This document shows, one piece after another, positions 48,550-62,060 of a stretch of 64,000 nucleotides of DNA. Below the pieces are notes generated by a model, which saw nothing but the letters and a program-made list of their open reading frames with translations, did not search any database and was not told where the DNA came from. The position numbers and the translations under genes are program-made. Positions within the stretch are counted from its first letter, which is position 1. Each line of letters opens with the position of its first letter. Source of the DNA: Physella acuta (taxonomy: Eukaryota; Mollusca; Gastropoda; Physidae); contig NW_026731783.1 in assembly GCF_028476545.1 (NCBI RefSeq), forward strand, positions 1,482,001-1,546,000, written 5' to 3'.

Positions 48550-48873
48550 ATGAAAACTACACTTCCTTCTGCTCATGATTGCCTTGCATAAAAAAATACA
48601 CCTGGTTTCTTAAAAGTGTTAGATAGCAAAGAGTTGAATTGGGACAAGCTAGAAAAACGCACAGACAATGACAATGCATATCAACAAATAAGAGATTTCA
48701 AGACGAATGCTGTTCCACCACCTTCATCATATGAACCAGTCACTGATCCAGGTATTAAAGTTGTTGACAATGAAGGAAGGAAACGCAAAAAATTAGGTGA
48801 TGACCTTGAAGATCAAATGACTTCAGCAAAAGCGTACAAGGTGCATAAAGAAGAGGATCAAGATTCAAGTTAA
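48550..48873 (+). pseudogene. Small lysine/aspartate-rich coding remnant, family unknown
   Basis: A frame opening MKTTLPSAHDCLA meets one stop (48,589-48,591) and then stays open for 93 codons to TAA at 48,871. The second part includes LNWDKLEKRTDNDNAYQQIR, a PPPSSYEP turn, a basic GRKRKKLGDD and a charged C terminus. Composition and codon use look coding, and the tail suggests a nuclear protein. A GTG at 48,616 begins the longest open part but is an unlikely start. Near-consensus AATAAA signals lie at about 48,948 and 48,960, followed by A-rich sequence, but no clear target duplication was found. It is either a processed pseudogene with one nonsense change or a last exon whose real start is elsewhere. 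Confidence 0.4.
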
Positions 48874-49009
48874 CAATTGACATTTTAAACTATACATATA
48901 TTCATCTTAATATAAATTACATTTTTAAATATGTGCTTTTAAACAAAAATAAAATGTGTAAATAAAAACAAAAAAACGTTATTACATTTATTAAACACTA
49001 GTTATAAGC

Positions 49010-49255
49010 CAGGGGTCGGCAATCTGTGGCTCGCAAGCCGATTGCGGCTCCTTTGATATCATTTTTAAAACTCATAAAAAATATTACACTGTAAAGAAAA
49101 AACAACTTTAAACGGGATAAAAAGACTCATCAGAGAACAATGAGAGTAGGTGAGGTAGGAAATATATGGACAGCTGAAAGTCGCTTGGGCACAATGCCAA
49201 GCCCCACAGCGTGCTGTAGCTAGCTCAGTGACGACAGTTTCATGCTTACCACTGC
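49010..49255 (+). mobile_element. hAT-type element, left part only
   Basis: Starts caggggtcggcaatctgtgg; the inside matches 28,080-28,220. The right part is missing or replaced. Confidence 0.6.
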
Positions 49256-49739
49256 CGACTTTTTCAAATATCGTTCAATAGTGAATACTTTAGCGAATAA
49301 CGCAGTCTGCATCATTGTTAGCATGATGCTATATGGCACTCTGGGTTATCTTATGAGCACCATGGCGCCAATGTTAGTTTTAATTAGCCGAGGGCCTCCT
49401 AGGTATGTAATCGGGGGGGGGGGGGGGGCACCTGAGAGCGCCCATCTACGTCCCCGACACATGGGCGTCACCGAAGTGTGTTCTACCTCATTATTTTGGT
49501 GAGTGATTAACGTACAATCAAGGTTTTGCATGCGGTAAAGTAGGTAAACCAGTGTCCTGAAAAGCATGATCCAAGCGCAGGCATTGTTTACATTTAAATA
49601 AATCAATTTTAGAAAACAAAGTCATGCGTCTAGGAATATAGGAATGGTAACGCATTGATGAAACCATTCTTATATTTTTCGTCAGACGCTCTTCTGTTCC
49701 CGCGGCAAAGTTCGAGGACTGGTACTCTAGTATATTTAT
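49256..49739. other. Partly GC-richer DNA, no gene supported
   Basis: A G-run of about 15 bases lies at about 49,413. An 86-codon frame is interrupted by that run and has no recognised domain. Confidence 0.35.
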
Positions 49740-50770
49740 AAATAACCATATTGGCTAGGCCTAGTTCAAACTATAAGTAAACACAACATGATCGAATTGT
49801 TAACTTTAACATATATTTATAAAGACAAATTGAAATATTAAAACATTTTTATCAAAATAGTAGACGAATAAATATAGGCTTTTTTATATTTTAGTAATAT
49901 AAATTAAAATTAGATAAGTAGATCATGACGGGGTGGTAATGTGATGTAACATAATATGTGACACAATCAGATGTTGAGTTAATAGAAAACAAATGAACAG
50001 CAAGTTGACCGACCTGATGGTGACGATGTAACTACTGTGATGATTCCACATGTTGTTTGTCTATCAAAGTTTTGGCTACCATGGTAATGTGATAACTCCC
50101 CATACACCATCATCTGATACTACGTCAAATATACGTACTGCTTTTGAAGTTCTTTAAAGCTTTGTTAATTTTTGTATTGTAAGAAAACAAAAAAAGACTA
50201 CATGTGATAGTGATAATGGTAATAGTTTAACCGAATGTTTTGCTGGTCAATGATATATTTTTAAAGCGATATCACCGTTTTTAAACAATATAACCATATC
50301 ATTTATTTTACCTAGGTTTAAAACTAAATAACCAAGTATTGTATACTCGATAGTCTGCATTTTGTTAGTAAATAATTTGCGATCATTAAAAAAAAAGATC
50401 TCTATGGGTGTCAATTTTCGATTGCCTCTCTTTTATTCCTTATGTTTAAACAAAGGTTAACAATGTGTGAACTACTTCTATATGTACATCGTAGGCCTAT
50501 ACACCAGACATATTAATTTTCATCTTGAAATAAAAAGCTACAGATATAACAAAACCAGATGACAACCAGCTATTCAAAAATTACAAGTTAACGGACGATC
50601 ACTGTAAATTAAAATTGTCAGTTTAAAATTGCCGTAGTTATGAACTTTTTTTTATCAATTTTTAAAACAAAACTAAACTTGGTTAACAGTTGCCTTTGCT
50701 TGAATTTAATCTATTCAAGGGAGACAATGTTAACAAATGTGCATAATCGTCGCTATCAAGTTCATGGTAA
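49740..50770 (+). repeat. Long-repeat copy, partial, direct
   Basis: agcaagttgaccgacctgat (about 50,000) and gatcattaaaaaaaaagatc (about 50,381) align with 10,950-11,600. 50,610-50,770 recurs inverted at about 59,290-59,450. Confidence 0.65.
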
Positions 50771-51009
50771 AAATCTACGTTGAACGTGATAGAAACAAAA
50801 CGCAGTTAAACCTAGAAAAAGTGTTTTTATTTTAAAAACTGACAATGTCATTAAGCAAAGTACTTTAAAAAAATTATAATTGTCTATAATTATATAATGA
50901 GAAACAGTAGCTTACGCGCACACATTTTGCCTTCTAATCCGAAACATTCCATTAAATGTCATTGATGTATCATGTTGCTGTTATAATTTTTTAATATTAC
51001 TTTTTGCAG

Positions 51010-51149
51010 ATATTTCCGATACTAAATATAGCCCTGCCCTGGTACCCAGGAATCAATGTTTAGTCTGTAATGATTGTAATCCGTTTCTGTGCGAAGAATA
51101 TTCCAAGCAAATGCCAGGAATGACATTTTCTGACAGCGGTTTGAAATAA
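51010..51149 (+). CDS. Candidate terminal exon: Cys-rich peptide
   Basis: A clean acceptor (tactttttgcag) is followed by 45 sense codons and TAA, entered in phase 1. The reading begins ISDTKYSPALVPRNQ, then a tight cysteine cluster C-X2-C-X2-C-X4-C (CLVCNDCNPFLC), then EEYSKQMPGMTFSDSGLK. Codon use is less AT-biased than the surroundings and the sequence is not repeated in the window. The phase agrees with the candidate signal-peptide exon at 31,902-31,956; together they would encode a secreted peptide of about 65 residues with four cysteines in the predicted mature part. No AATAAA is seen within 100 bp; a cataaa at about 51,205 is the nearest variant. It could belong to another gene or be chance. 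Confidence 0.4.
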
Positions 51150-51725
51150 CCTAAAACTCACTCATGAAATTGTGCAATATTTATTTGGACCAGCTAACAT
51201 ATTGTCATAAAGTATTATGTTAAGGTAAACCACATACAATTAAAAAGAAGTGTTATTCTGGACTTTTAACCTAAACCACACTGACCACATGGTACCAAAC
51301 ACGTGATTTTTTCAAAGTACCAGAGCAGGGTTAGTTATTAATTAGGCTATCATTTTATTCTGAATCCAAAATGAGAAGTCAAAGATTGTGTTGTCTAATG
51401 CATAAAACACCTAATACAAGCATTGAAACAAACTTCAACATAACAGTACCTTAAAGATTCCTGTATCATATCACTATCAGCAACGAACTCTCTAGCGACC
51501 CAAAACACTTACATGTAACCTCCGTAAACAAGGACGTCAAATGGTGTGTGTTGTGGTACCATCCATATTCATTTTCCTACGCAAACTAGCAGGTTTCATG
51601 TAAATACAATGTATGTCGGTTTAGAGTAACATATCTTTTTACATCGGTTTTTTAAATATTGTTTAGCTGAAGCAAAAGATCGACAACAAAGAGTTATGAC
51701 GTAAGGAAGTGTACATTTTGATGTT
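51150..51725. other. Unique DNA, weak exon-like signals only
   Basis: A short segment at about 51,666-51,701 lies between an acceptor-like tttag and a donor-like gtaagg and reads AEAKDRQQRVM in one frame. This is too short to call. Confidence 0.25.
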
Positions 51726-51890
51726 AGCTATGTAACATCGGTACCATCCATATGGTCAGCTTGATGTCTAGACATTGGCATTATCTAGGTGGTCAACTTG
51801 ATGTCTAGACATTCGCACCATACAGATGGTCAACTTGATGTCTAGACATTGGCACTATTCAGATAGTCAGCTTGATGTCTAGTCATTGAG
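51726..51890 (+). repeat. 37-bp minisatellite, four units
   Basis: Imperfect repeats of ggtcagcttgatgtctagac plus cattggcaccatcca. Confidence 0.85.
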
Positions 51891-52475
51891 GAAATAAATG
51901 TTGGTCCCGCTAAAATATCACACTAGTTTAGATACATCAGATCAGCTGAGTCTCGAGTAACAACAGTGGCACGTGAAAGCTTTGGGTCGTTAGAGAGTTT
52001 GTTAATCGCATTCTTCATCTGTTGTCACTTGTATCCCAATAGTCCAGTAATATGAAGTGGAATTAGCCGGCTTTTAGTTAGCATTAGCTGCGTATTTTAA
52101 AATCGTGTTCATGTGTCTCTCTCATTTTGACATATTTGATTGAACCGTAACCATCGCATGTATTATTAATAATTGGCATTTCAATGTTTAGTTGATATGC
52201 TTATATAGAATGAGTCTATGCATTAAAGTATTATTAGTATTGCTAGCAGGACAATGGCTGTGGTGGTAACCTAGCCGTCTAGATCTATAAATCTAATATT
52301 CAAACCATTGGTAATCCGAAATCACATAGATCTACATCTAGTCATGGGCTGGAGTAGATTAATAGATTATATAGTCTCTAGATATCTAGATTTAATAATT
52401 TAATAATAGATCTAGATCTTTGATGGTGGTAAAAAGAAAGGAGCTGCTCCAAAGGAAACTGAAGCAAAGAACCAA
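51891..52475. other. Unique DNA, no gene supported
   Basis: Rich in tctaga-type palindromes near 52,270-52,420. At about 52,422-52,480 one frame reads GGKKKGAAPKETEAKNQM and a stop, which resembles a basic protein tail but lacks a convincing acceptor. Confidence 0.3.
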
Positions 52476-52791
<316 letters not shown>

Positions 52792-52835
52792 GCATACTCG
52801 TAATGTCTTGGCCTCGTTCAAACTACAAGTAATGT

Positions 52836-52928
52836 GTTGTGGTCAAACCCCCTATGGTCAAACCCCCTATGGTCAAACCCCCTGTGGTCAAAGCACCTGT
52901 GGTCAAAGCACCTGTGGTCAAAGCACCT
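52836..52928. repeat. Solo array of Mutator-like TIR subrepeats
   Basis: Six units of tggtcaaaccccctatgg or cacctgtggtcaaagcacc type, about 15 bp each. The same units build both terminal inverted repeats of the element at 57,170-58,452. No partner arm is seen here. Confidence 0.8.
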
Positions 52929-53979
52929 ATCTTGATTAAATATTTTAGTTAATAAAAATAAGTGTGCACTTTACTATTATTGATTACAATTGAACATGAT
53001 TTTAAAAAAAATCTACATATTCTTTACATAACTGGCTAAATTCGCCAAATTATAACGAAAAGATATAAGTTTGATGTAACTCTATATGTGTGAATTAAAT
53101 AGCTATCTAAAAGAGATATGTAGCATGGCATGTGTTTGATGTGTTGTTTCTACTTCTATATGATTGTCAAACTGATCTACACCTTATTAAAAGATAATGA
53201 CTTTTAACGAATTCGGCTTATTTAGGTTTCGTAAAATGAATGACGGAAAATGGGGAAGCAAGAGACTTAGTTACAAACGTCAAAGATCTAAACTCTAGAC
53301 TGTAAACATTGATAGACTATTCTCTAAGGTTTTTATTTGAATTAAGTAAGAGAGTGCCACTATAGTGGCTCTGTAAAACAAATGTCACCATTTTCATGAA
53401 TTAGATATCTAACCCAGGTTAAGAACCACTGCTTTCGTGGAAACGAGAGTGTGATGTATTGATTGTAGAACATCGAATACTTTGACTTTAGAGCATCTAA
53501 TAGAAACATGTGTGATAGTTTGACCTTAGAACATCTAATGGAAAAATGCGTGATATTTCTAATAGAAGAATGTGTTATATTTTTCTGTGGGTTGGTTTTA
53601 TTAGTAGTTGAGCAATAACTATTGTAAGTGTCTGAGCAAGTTGTTTTACTATGTTTACCGGTGTTCTTTCATGAGGGATATTCTGTTTAACCTAGCTGTG
53701 CTAGCAAATGTTCTGTTGTTCTCTGCTGTTTCTTTGAAACATTTATTTTATAAAATATCACTTAAACCTCACAAAAAAGAAATGTAAGTACAGAATCGAT
53801 TAAATCGAAGATTTATAAAAAAAACAAAATTAATATTACATTTAAATACGGTTATAAATTTAAAAACACAGAGCAACGTTATATTTATTTAAAAGACGCG
53901 CAAATATGCATGCAATTTGTTTTCTAAAGGCACATTGTTTCAAACATATTTTATATAGAAACAATAGCGTTTTTAGTTA
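52929..53979. repeat. Dispersed repeat and AT-rich DNA
   Basis: caaagatctaaactctagac (about 53,280) matches 18,220. No gene seen. Confidence 0.45.
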
Positions 53980-56650
53980 TTTTGCCTATCAATGTTGTAT
54001 TATATTTTTTTGACTAAAGGAATACCTTTTTTTAGTTACTTCCCTTAACATGTTTCATATCACAAAATGGGAAGTGATAAAAATACTTGTTTTAATAGAT
54101 ATACGTTTTACATTATTAACAACTAAATGATTCAACAATGTAATCACGGCATTTACAATGTAGTTGTGTTTTATGTGATTTTGCAGCTACAAAAGATTTA
54201 TATGATTCACACTATATACGAAGATTTTTAGGTGTATCATTTTACTCTACATAACACCCATGTTACTTTTTTTTTAAAAATGTATTTCCAAATTTATTTC
54301 AGCAAGAGTTATTATTCCACACCACTTAACCCAAAGCCACACAATACATGTATGAGCCAGGTTCTATTTTTACAACTTGTGTGGCCCATAACCTCTGTCC
54401 TCAGAATAGCAAACTTCTAATTAACACATTCTATAAAATAATTAAGTTTAAAATGTTGAAATAAGGGATTCGAATTTGTATAATGTTTAAATAAACAATT
54501 GCCCGAACCAAATAACATTGTTCTAAAAATACCACAATTTTAAAATAGTAAAGTAGTATTAGCTAAAACTTTATTTTCCGTAAAATCATGAACGAAAAAC
54601 AAGTGAAACATAGGCGCAACTTTTCTATATTGCAAATTGCAAAAATTATATTTTATAACATGTGAAACTTTAATAAACGCTTACATTTGCTTGAGCTGTA
54701 CCACACACTACATAGTCATGTTAGGGTCACGGAGTTCTGATCATACAAAACAAACCCAGGTAAAATTAATGTGCTCAAATGTTTATATACTACTACCTCA
54801 GCTCAGATGATACTAGTGTTGATAAAGGATAACTGCTATGGTACTTTTGACGACACTATTTAATAGTTATTTTTAAAAAAATACTAATAAACTAAAGGTT
54901 TTGTCAAGGAAGTTGGGACAACAATCTATGGTCGCCGTTGTTCAGGCTAACAATTAAAAAAATAGAAATCATAAGTTCATGAAGAAACGGTAACAGTGAT
55001 CGTACGTTAAATTGTAATTTTAGTATAACTGACACACTCGGGTTGTCATCTGGTTTTATTATATCAGTAGCTTTTTATTTCAAGCTTAAAATTATTATGT
55101 GGGTTTCATACGATGTACATATAGAAGTTGTTCACAAATTGTTACCTATTGTTTAAATATAAGGCATAAAAGAGGGGCAACCGAACATTGACACTCATAG
55201 AGATCTTTTTTTAATGATCGCACATTATTTACTAACAAAATGCAGACTATCGAGTAAACAATCTTGTTGATTATTGTGTTTAAAACCTACATGCTATTTT
55301 AGTTGTATACGTTTCAATTAGGAAAAAAAAATATTGTTAACTTAGTAAAAAACGTTGATGTTGCTTTTTACATATTTTAACGACCAGCAAAACATTCGGT
55401 TAAATGTATTGCCGTTCTCGATATCACATGTTTTCATTATGTTTTCTTGCAACAAAGCTTAAACGAACTTTAAAAGCAGAACATATATTTAACGTAGTAT
55501 CAGATGATGGTGTATGTGGAACTTTTACATTAAAATGATGGTCAAACATCACGTGGAATCATCACAGTAGTTTGATAGACAAACATCATGTGGAATCATC
55601 ACATTAGTTTGATAGCAAGACATCATGTGAAATCATCACAGTAGTTTGATAGCCAAACATCATGTGGAATCATTGTGTCACAGATTATGTTACATCACAT
55701 TACCATCTGGTCTTGACTTACTTATCCAATTGTAATTTATATTGCTGAAACACGAAAAATATTTACCATATATAAAACATTCTGATAAAATTGTTTTGAT
55801 ATTTAAATTTGTCTCTATAAACTTATATGTTAAAGTTACAATACGATTATGTTATGGTTATTTATAGTTTGAGAGAGGTTTAGCCAATACGGCTATGTAT
55901 AAATATATCACTGGCGTAATAACAATCACAGATACTGTAAATATGTAACGTTTGATGTATAACCATAGACTTTACTACAACACATTATGTTTAATTGTCT
56001 CTTACTTTACTTTTGTCCCTTTTTGAGTTTAGAAAAAAAAAGGTGGCAGCTTAACCTAAGCTAATTTTCTTCTCAATGGACTTGATCAAACCCCGTTTTA
56101 GTTGTGTCGTAAGACATGTGCACGAATACGACAAACTCGCTGTTAAGTGTTGCAGTGTGTTTCACAGTAAAACAAAAACAAACAAAATATAACACTTTTA
56201 ACGTTATACATATCACATACTGTTTTATCTGGAAATTAAATGTTTCGTACTGTATTGATAAGAGTTCTCAAACAGTTTAGATAATGACAATGTCGAATAC
56301 TAAATGTCTTTTTTTTTTTAATAACTTAAAATACATATTACTATTTCCATTTCGAAGACAAGGAAAAGGGAGATCAATAAATCAAACTAACAGAGCTATT
56401 TACTTAAATAAATTTAAAAACATATTCTTCAGAAATAGGCATAGTACTTAAGCAATAAATATAAAAAAAATTCAATCGTTTTAGAAAAGATATTTTTTTC
56501 TTTTGCCACAAGCTAATTTTAATTTAAAAACATGTTAGGATATACATTTAAGAAACTTTGACTTCAATGTATATTGTTTTTAATGACTTTGGATCCAACC
56601 CGTATATGCAATGTTAACTGTTTGTGACTGAGCGATTGTAAATTATTTTC
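53980..56650 (-). repeat. Long unclassified interspersed repeat, copy in reverse
   Basis: Inverted, largely collinear counterpart of about 9,960-13,560, lacking the 12.2-kb insertion and with single instead of triplicated 34-bp unit. Divergence is moderate. Confidence 0.75.
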
Positions 56651-57238
<588 letters not shown>

Positions 57239-57568
57239 TGACCATAGCGGTGCTTTGACCATAGGGGGTTTGATCATAGGGTGTTTGACCATAGGGGGTT
57301 TGACCACAGGTGTTTTCTCAGCAGAGGGTCTTTGATCACAGGTGGTCTATCAACGGGTGTTTGATCACAAGCGCTGCGTCCGGCTTTGATCATAGGTGTT
57401 TTGTCCACATAGTGTCTTTGATCTCAGGTGGTTTGTCCAATGCTGTCCATATATGGTAAGGATTTATTTTAAAAGTTGCTAAATTATATTTTAAATTTCG
57501 ACATGATGTAATAATATGTTAAATCATCATGTATAAATACAAGTCATCTAAACTACTCTATGTCAAAA

Positions 57569-57712
57569 CCATGGAGAATCTTGGAGAGTAAAGGAACTTT
57601 GTTGTATCGTGGTCACGAGTTTTGGCTACACAGAGAACGCCAGGACGGGTCACGCGTTTGGCGGTGTACGAAGAAACTTGGAATCAAATGCAAACGATTG
57701 GCGATGGTGTAG
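57569..57712 (+). pseudogene. FLYWCH zinc-finger remnant
   Basis: Reads SKGTLLYRGHEFWLHRERQ and later VWRCTKKLGIKCKR in one frame: the LLY-G-x-F, W-x-C and second C of a FLYWCH finger, a DNA-binding module common at the N terminus of animal MULE transposases. The closing His is not seen before a stop at 57,710. Left border undefined. Confidence 0.55.
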
Positions 57713-57963
57713 CACGAACAAATAACATTTGTGAAGGATGGCATTACAGTCTTCAGTCTCTCCTCCAATGTAGTCACCCAACAATGTGGCGTTTCCTTGA
57801 AGGTTTACAGATGGACTGCACACGGCAAAAGACAACTTTCTTGCAAGGTGTCGCAGGGGCAAGCTACCCAGCTGAGAAGCGATACAAGATGCTGCACAAA
57901 AAAAGTACAACGGGCTGTCCAGACATGGTCAAACAGATGTACTACCATATTTGCGTGATATAG
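57622..57963 (+). pseudogene. MULE transposase C-terminal remnant
   Basis: A 113-codon frame in which ETWNQM, RTNNICEGWHYSLQ and HPTMWRFLEGLQMD match the conserved end of animal MULE transposases (WN...RTNN.xEGWH...HPT.W.F...L). The first 30 codons overlap the FLYWCH remnant in another frame, and the catalytic DDE core is missing, so a large internal deletion fused the two ends of the transposase. The TTG or first codon given as start has no meaning as a real initiation site. Confidence 0.7.
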
Positions 57964-58462
57964 CACATCTGTCATTTAGTTAACCCTTTTATGTATTACA
58001 TCTTTGACTATATTGTTGGCAAGTTTTGTATAAATTTTTATCCTTTATATATGCTATGTATTTTCAAGTACAACTACATTATTTATTTGTGAACCTTGTT
58101 ATATGTTGCATTATTTGTGTTTCTTTTATATTTTAAATTAAATTTATGAGGCCTAGCACCAGCCTTTATGTGGAGACTAAAATATAGATCTTGGCCTTTT
58201 TGAATACATGTTAATTTCTATTAACATACTCTCAGGAAACATGTATAAAATCGTGTTAATTGTATCACACCTATGTTCAAAGCCGTTAACAGCGCTTGTG
58301 ATCAAAGACCCTCTGCTGAGAAAACACCTGTGGTCAAACCCCCTATGATCAAACCCCCTATGGTCAAAGCACCGCTATGGTCAAAGGCCCGCTGTGGTCA
58401 AACCCCCTATGGTCAAACCCACTATGGTCAAAGCACCTGTGGTCAAAGGTCCGCGCACCCAT

Positions 58463-60668
58463 TTGATATGCTGGATAGTAGTTGAATTTGTCATTTATTT
58501 ATGTCTATGCTCCTTGTGCTATAAGAATCTGATACACGTTCACCATTGTAATGAAAAGATATCTCATGTTTATAGTAAAAAAAATTTTAGTCGTAGATTT
58601 TAGTGTGATTGAAATAATTTATTTTGGACGGACATTTTGTTTTCCAACTGTATTACAATATACTGTCAGTGATCAAGTACGAGTGAAGTTTGAAGACATT
58701 CATCAAGTAGAAATAAAGTTAAACTGAGTGACGCTATTTAATCCACAGCAGACACACTGACAGACATACAGACAACCAAACATACACCGTATTCCCATCT
58801 GTATTTATAACTATAGATACGATATTTGTTTTAAAAAAAATATTGACTTTCTGAATTATGATACATGAAAGATAGCTCTAACGTTTAGTGAAATATTGAG
58901 TGCAATATTTGTGGAATACACAATGTCATATACATTGTTTTGTTTGTTCTTACATGTTGTAGTTGATCGAAAGTAGACAATTAACCACACGTTAAGTACA
59001 TAAAAAAACATTAAAAAAGAAATAATTTCTTTACTTCAAGACTTTGATTTTCAAACAAACGAAAACTAAATACAAACATATAATTAAGTTGTGTTTTTTC
59101 ATTTATTTTACTGAACGAAACCGATACACCGAAATATTTAATAGTTTGAACCAACAGTTGTTTGTTAATTCGCTGTTTTAATCGACAAAATGCTTAATAA
59201 TTCGTCTATTTTTAAAAAAAAAAAAAACTTTTTTTTTACATTTCCTGCGTTTTGTACCTTTTTCATTAAACGTAGATTTTTTCCATGAACTTGATAGTGA
59301 TGATTATGCACGTTTGTTAATGTTTTTTCCCTTGAATAGTTTAAATTAAAGCAAAGGCAACTGTTAAGCAAATTTCGTTTTGTTTGAAAAATTGATTTTA
59401 AAAAGTACATAACTACGGCAATTATAAACTGACAATTTTAATTTAAAATTATTAAATCTTTTAGTTTTGTTTTAAAAATTGATATAAAAAGTACATACCT
59501 ACGGCAATTCTAAACTGATTGACCATATTTATTTAATTGTTTACTTTAAATACAACACTATATACACTGTAGGATAAACAGCTAAACAGGCATTATGTTA
59601 GTTTCCCAACTTTCTTTGGGGCCAAACATGACTCAATAATTGACGGCCTAAAATTGACAAGCTGACTGGGATTGTGAGGTATGTTTCACCAGATGATGAG
59701 CTACCTGTTACACGTTTTTTTTAACTTCCCTAGACATGTGTAGCTGCACAGGGAATGTATGGCTGAGGTTGTGTACAACTACCTTTATAATGCGGAGAAA
59801 ATATGTTTTAGTAAGTGTTATAAGATATTGCTGCCAGTGCCACTATTCCCTGCATGATGGCTAATTATTTTAATGCAATTCACTTTGTTAAAATTAATAT
59901 AATCTAAAAGTCCTACACTCAAAGATCACATTTTGTCGATTAAAACAGCGAATTAACCAACAACTGTTGGTTCAAACTATTTAATGAATTTTTTCGGTGT
60001 ATCGGTTTCGTTCAGTAAAATAAATGAATAAACACAACTTAATTATGTGTTTGTATTTATGTTTTGTTTGTTTGAAAGTCAAAGTCTTGAAGTGAAAACA
60101 TTATATACTTTTTTAAAACGTTGTTTTTTATGTACTTAACGTGTGGTTAATTTTCTACTTTCGATCAACTACAACATGTAAGAACAAACAAAACAATGTA
60201 TATGAAATTGTGTATTCCACAAATATTGCACTCAATATTTCACTAAACGTTGGAGCTATCTTTCATGTATCATAATTCAGAAAGTCAATAATTTTTTTTT
60301 AAAACAAATATCGTATCTATATAATAGATAAAGATGGGAATGCGATGTATGTTTGGTTGTCTGTTTGTCTGTCAGTGTGTCTGCTGTGGATTAAATAGCG
60401 TCACTCAGTTTAAATGTATTTCTATTTGATGAATGTCTTCAAACTTCACTCGTACTTGATCACTGACAGTATATTGTAATACAGATGGAAAAAAAAAATG
60501 TCCCTCCAAAATAAATTATTTCAATCACACTAAAATCTGCGACCACAATTTTTTTTGTAATATAAACATGATATATCTTTTCATTACAATGGTGAACGTG
60601 TATCAGATTCTTATAGCACAAGGAGCATAGACATAAATAAATGACAAATTCAACTACTATCCAGCATA
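58463..60668. repeat. 2.2-kb inverted dimer
   Basis: Arms of about 730 bp at 58,463-59,192 and 59,929-60,668 are inverted copies, about 95% alike by eye, around a 736-bp spacer. Each arm holds one GGGAATACGG-family unit (caaccaaacatacaccgtat). The spacer holds an inverted copy of 50,610-50,770 and a local tandem duplication near 59,390-59,520. Confidence 0.85.
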
Positions 60669-61200
60669 TAAAATGAATGATTGTGATACTTTGCTGGTAA
60701 AGAACTCGAATGTGGTTAACATTGTTACAGGATGGTTAATGATTACCACATAGCAATCGGTGTATCGATGGAAAGTTATATTGATGAGAATGGTGTTAAA
60801 AAGACTCGTTAGTCCATGGACTTTATCAAAACTGGTAGTCTTCTACTGGAAGTTTATAAGCCGCTTATCATTAAATGCTGAATACTTTAACGTGCACCAT
60901 GAGATAAGGAAAAACCTTTTTTTGAAAGTGTAGAGATAATGATACAAATGTAGTTGTACTAACATCTATATGTACTTTTGATAGAATACAAATAGGATAG
61001 GAATTTTTTAAATTTTTTAAATTGTTTTTTAATTTTTTTTTAATAAATTAGATTATGGGATAGCAGTAGAAGGGGTGAAGGTCAAACGAAAGTGTCAGGA
61101 CTCCTGGGTGGTGAGTGGAAAGGAAATTGTTCAAAGATGGGGGGGGGGGGGGGTTGGGGGGGGGTGGGTCAATGGGACAGTGAAGCGTTTTCTATGTAAG
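60669..61200 (+). other. Unique DNA with possible faint KRR1-like remnant
   Basis: About 60,750-60,870 has short matches in order to the KRR1 fragment (NGV, MDFIKTGSL, YKPLII). The matches are weak. A G-rich run lies at about 61,138-61,167. Confidence 0.25.
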
Positions 61201-62060
61201 GAAACAAAATATGTTGACCAGTTTATATACTGGTTGCATTGAGTTTTCAAAAGGTTCCTGTGTGAAAGATGAGGGGTAAGAAGCAAGATTTAGAACTTTA
61301 AATAAGTAAATGAATATATATTCGAAATTAATGTTGGGGTGGGTAATAGGGTCGTTGGAACAGTTAAAGAGGATGTGGGGTTATCATGTCTGAGGGTGAA
61401 GTGGACAGAGGGGGAGGGGGTAGATGTGTCTGAAGGGGCGTGGAGAGAGTGTATGTGTTTAAGGCAAGCAAAGCGTCAAATTATATATTGTGTGATCTCA
61501 CATCACACTGCTCCCACAAAAAGAAACTAAAAATTACATTTGACACTAAGAAGAAAAGTATGCAGAAATTGTTCGACAGCATAAAAAGTACCTCAATTAA
61601 TGTTACCCAATTGAAAGTCTTTGATATATGTATAATGCTTTGCCACTGTTTTTCTAATTAATTTAGTTATCCATTTTCAAAGACATATATAAGTATAAAG
61701 CTTAAACTCTTTTCGAGTATCAATATAGTACCTTGATAATTGATTGTATGAAACTATTGGCCTTTTTTTAGTATATAAAAAAAAAAATTCAATGATATAA
61801 ATTACTATGTAAATTATATTTTCGGTTATCGCCCTTGAAATGTTTTCGAATAAGACAATAGTATATTAAACCATTTATTCTAGCCTAATTGTGTAATTAC
61901 TTAATATATGTTGGGATATTTTCAACGAATGTAACACTGTGTGATATTTATCACATTAGTATGTCACGTCATTTCTACTGTTATTTCATAATTACATTGA
62001 AATCCTATCAGTACTTAGCTAGACGCGTGGAAAGTTACAGCAGCTTGCCATTTTCCCGAC
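61201..62060 (+). repeat. Dispersed repeat R, copy 2 (with empty site)
   Basis: Collinear with 40,100-41,250 but without element B. A 63-codon frame from 61,339 (VVGTVKEDVGLSCLRVKWTE) parallels the 61-codon frame at 40,556. Confidence 0.8.
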
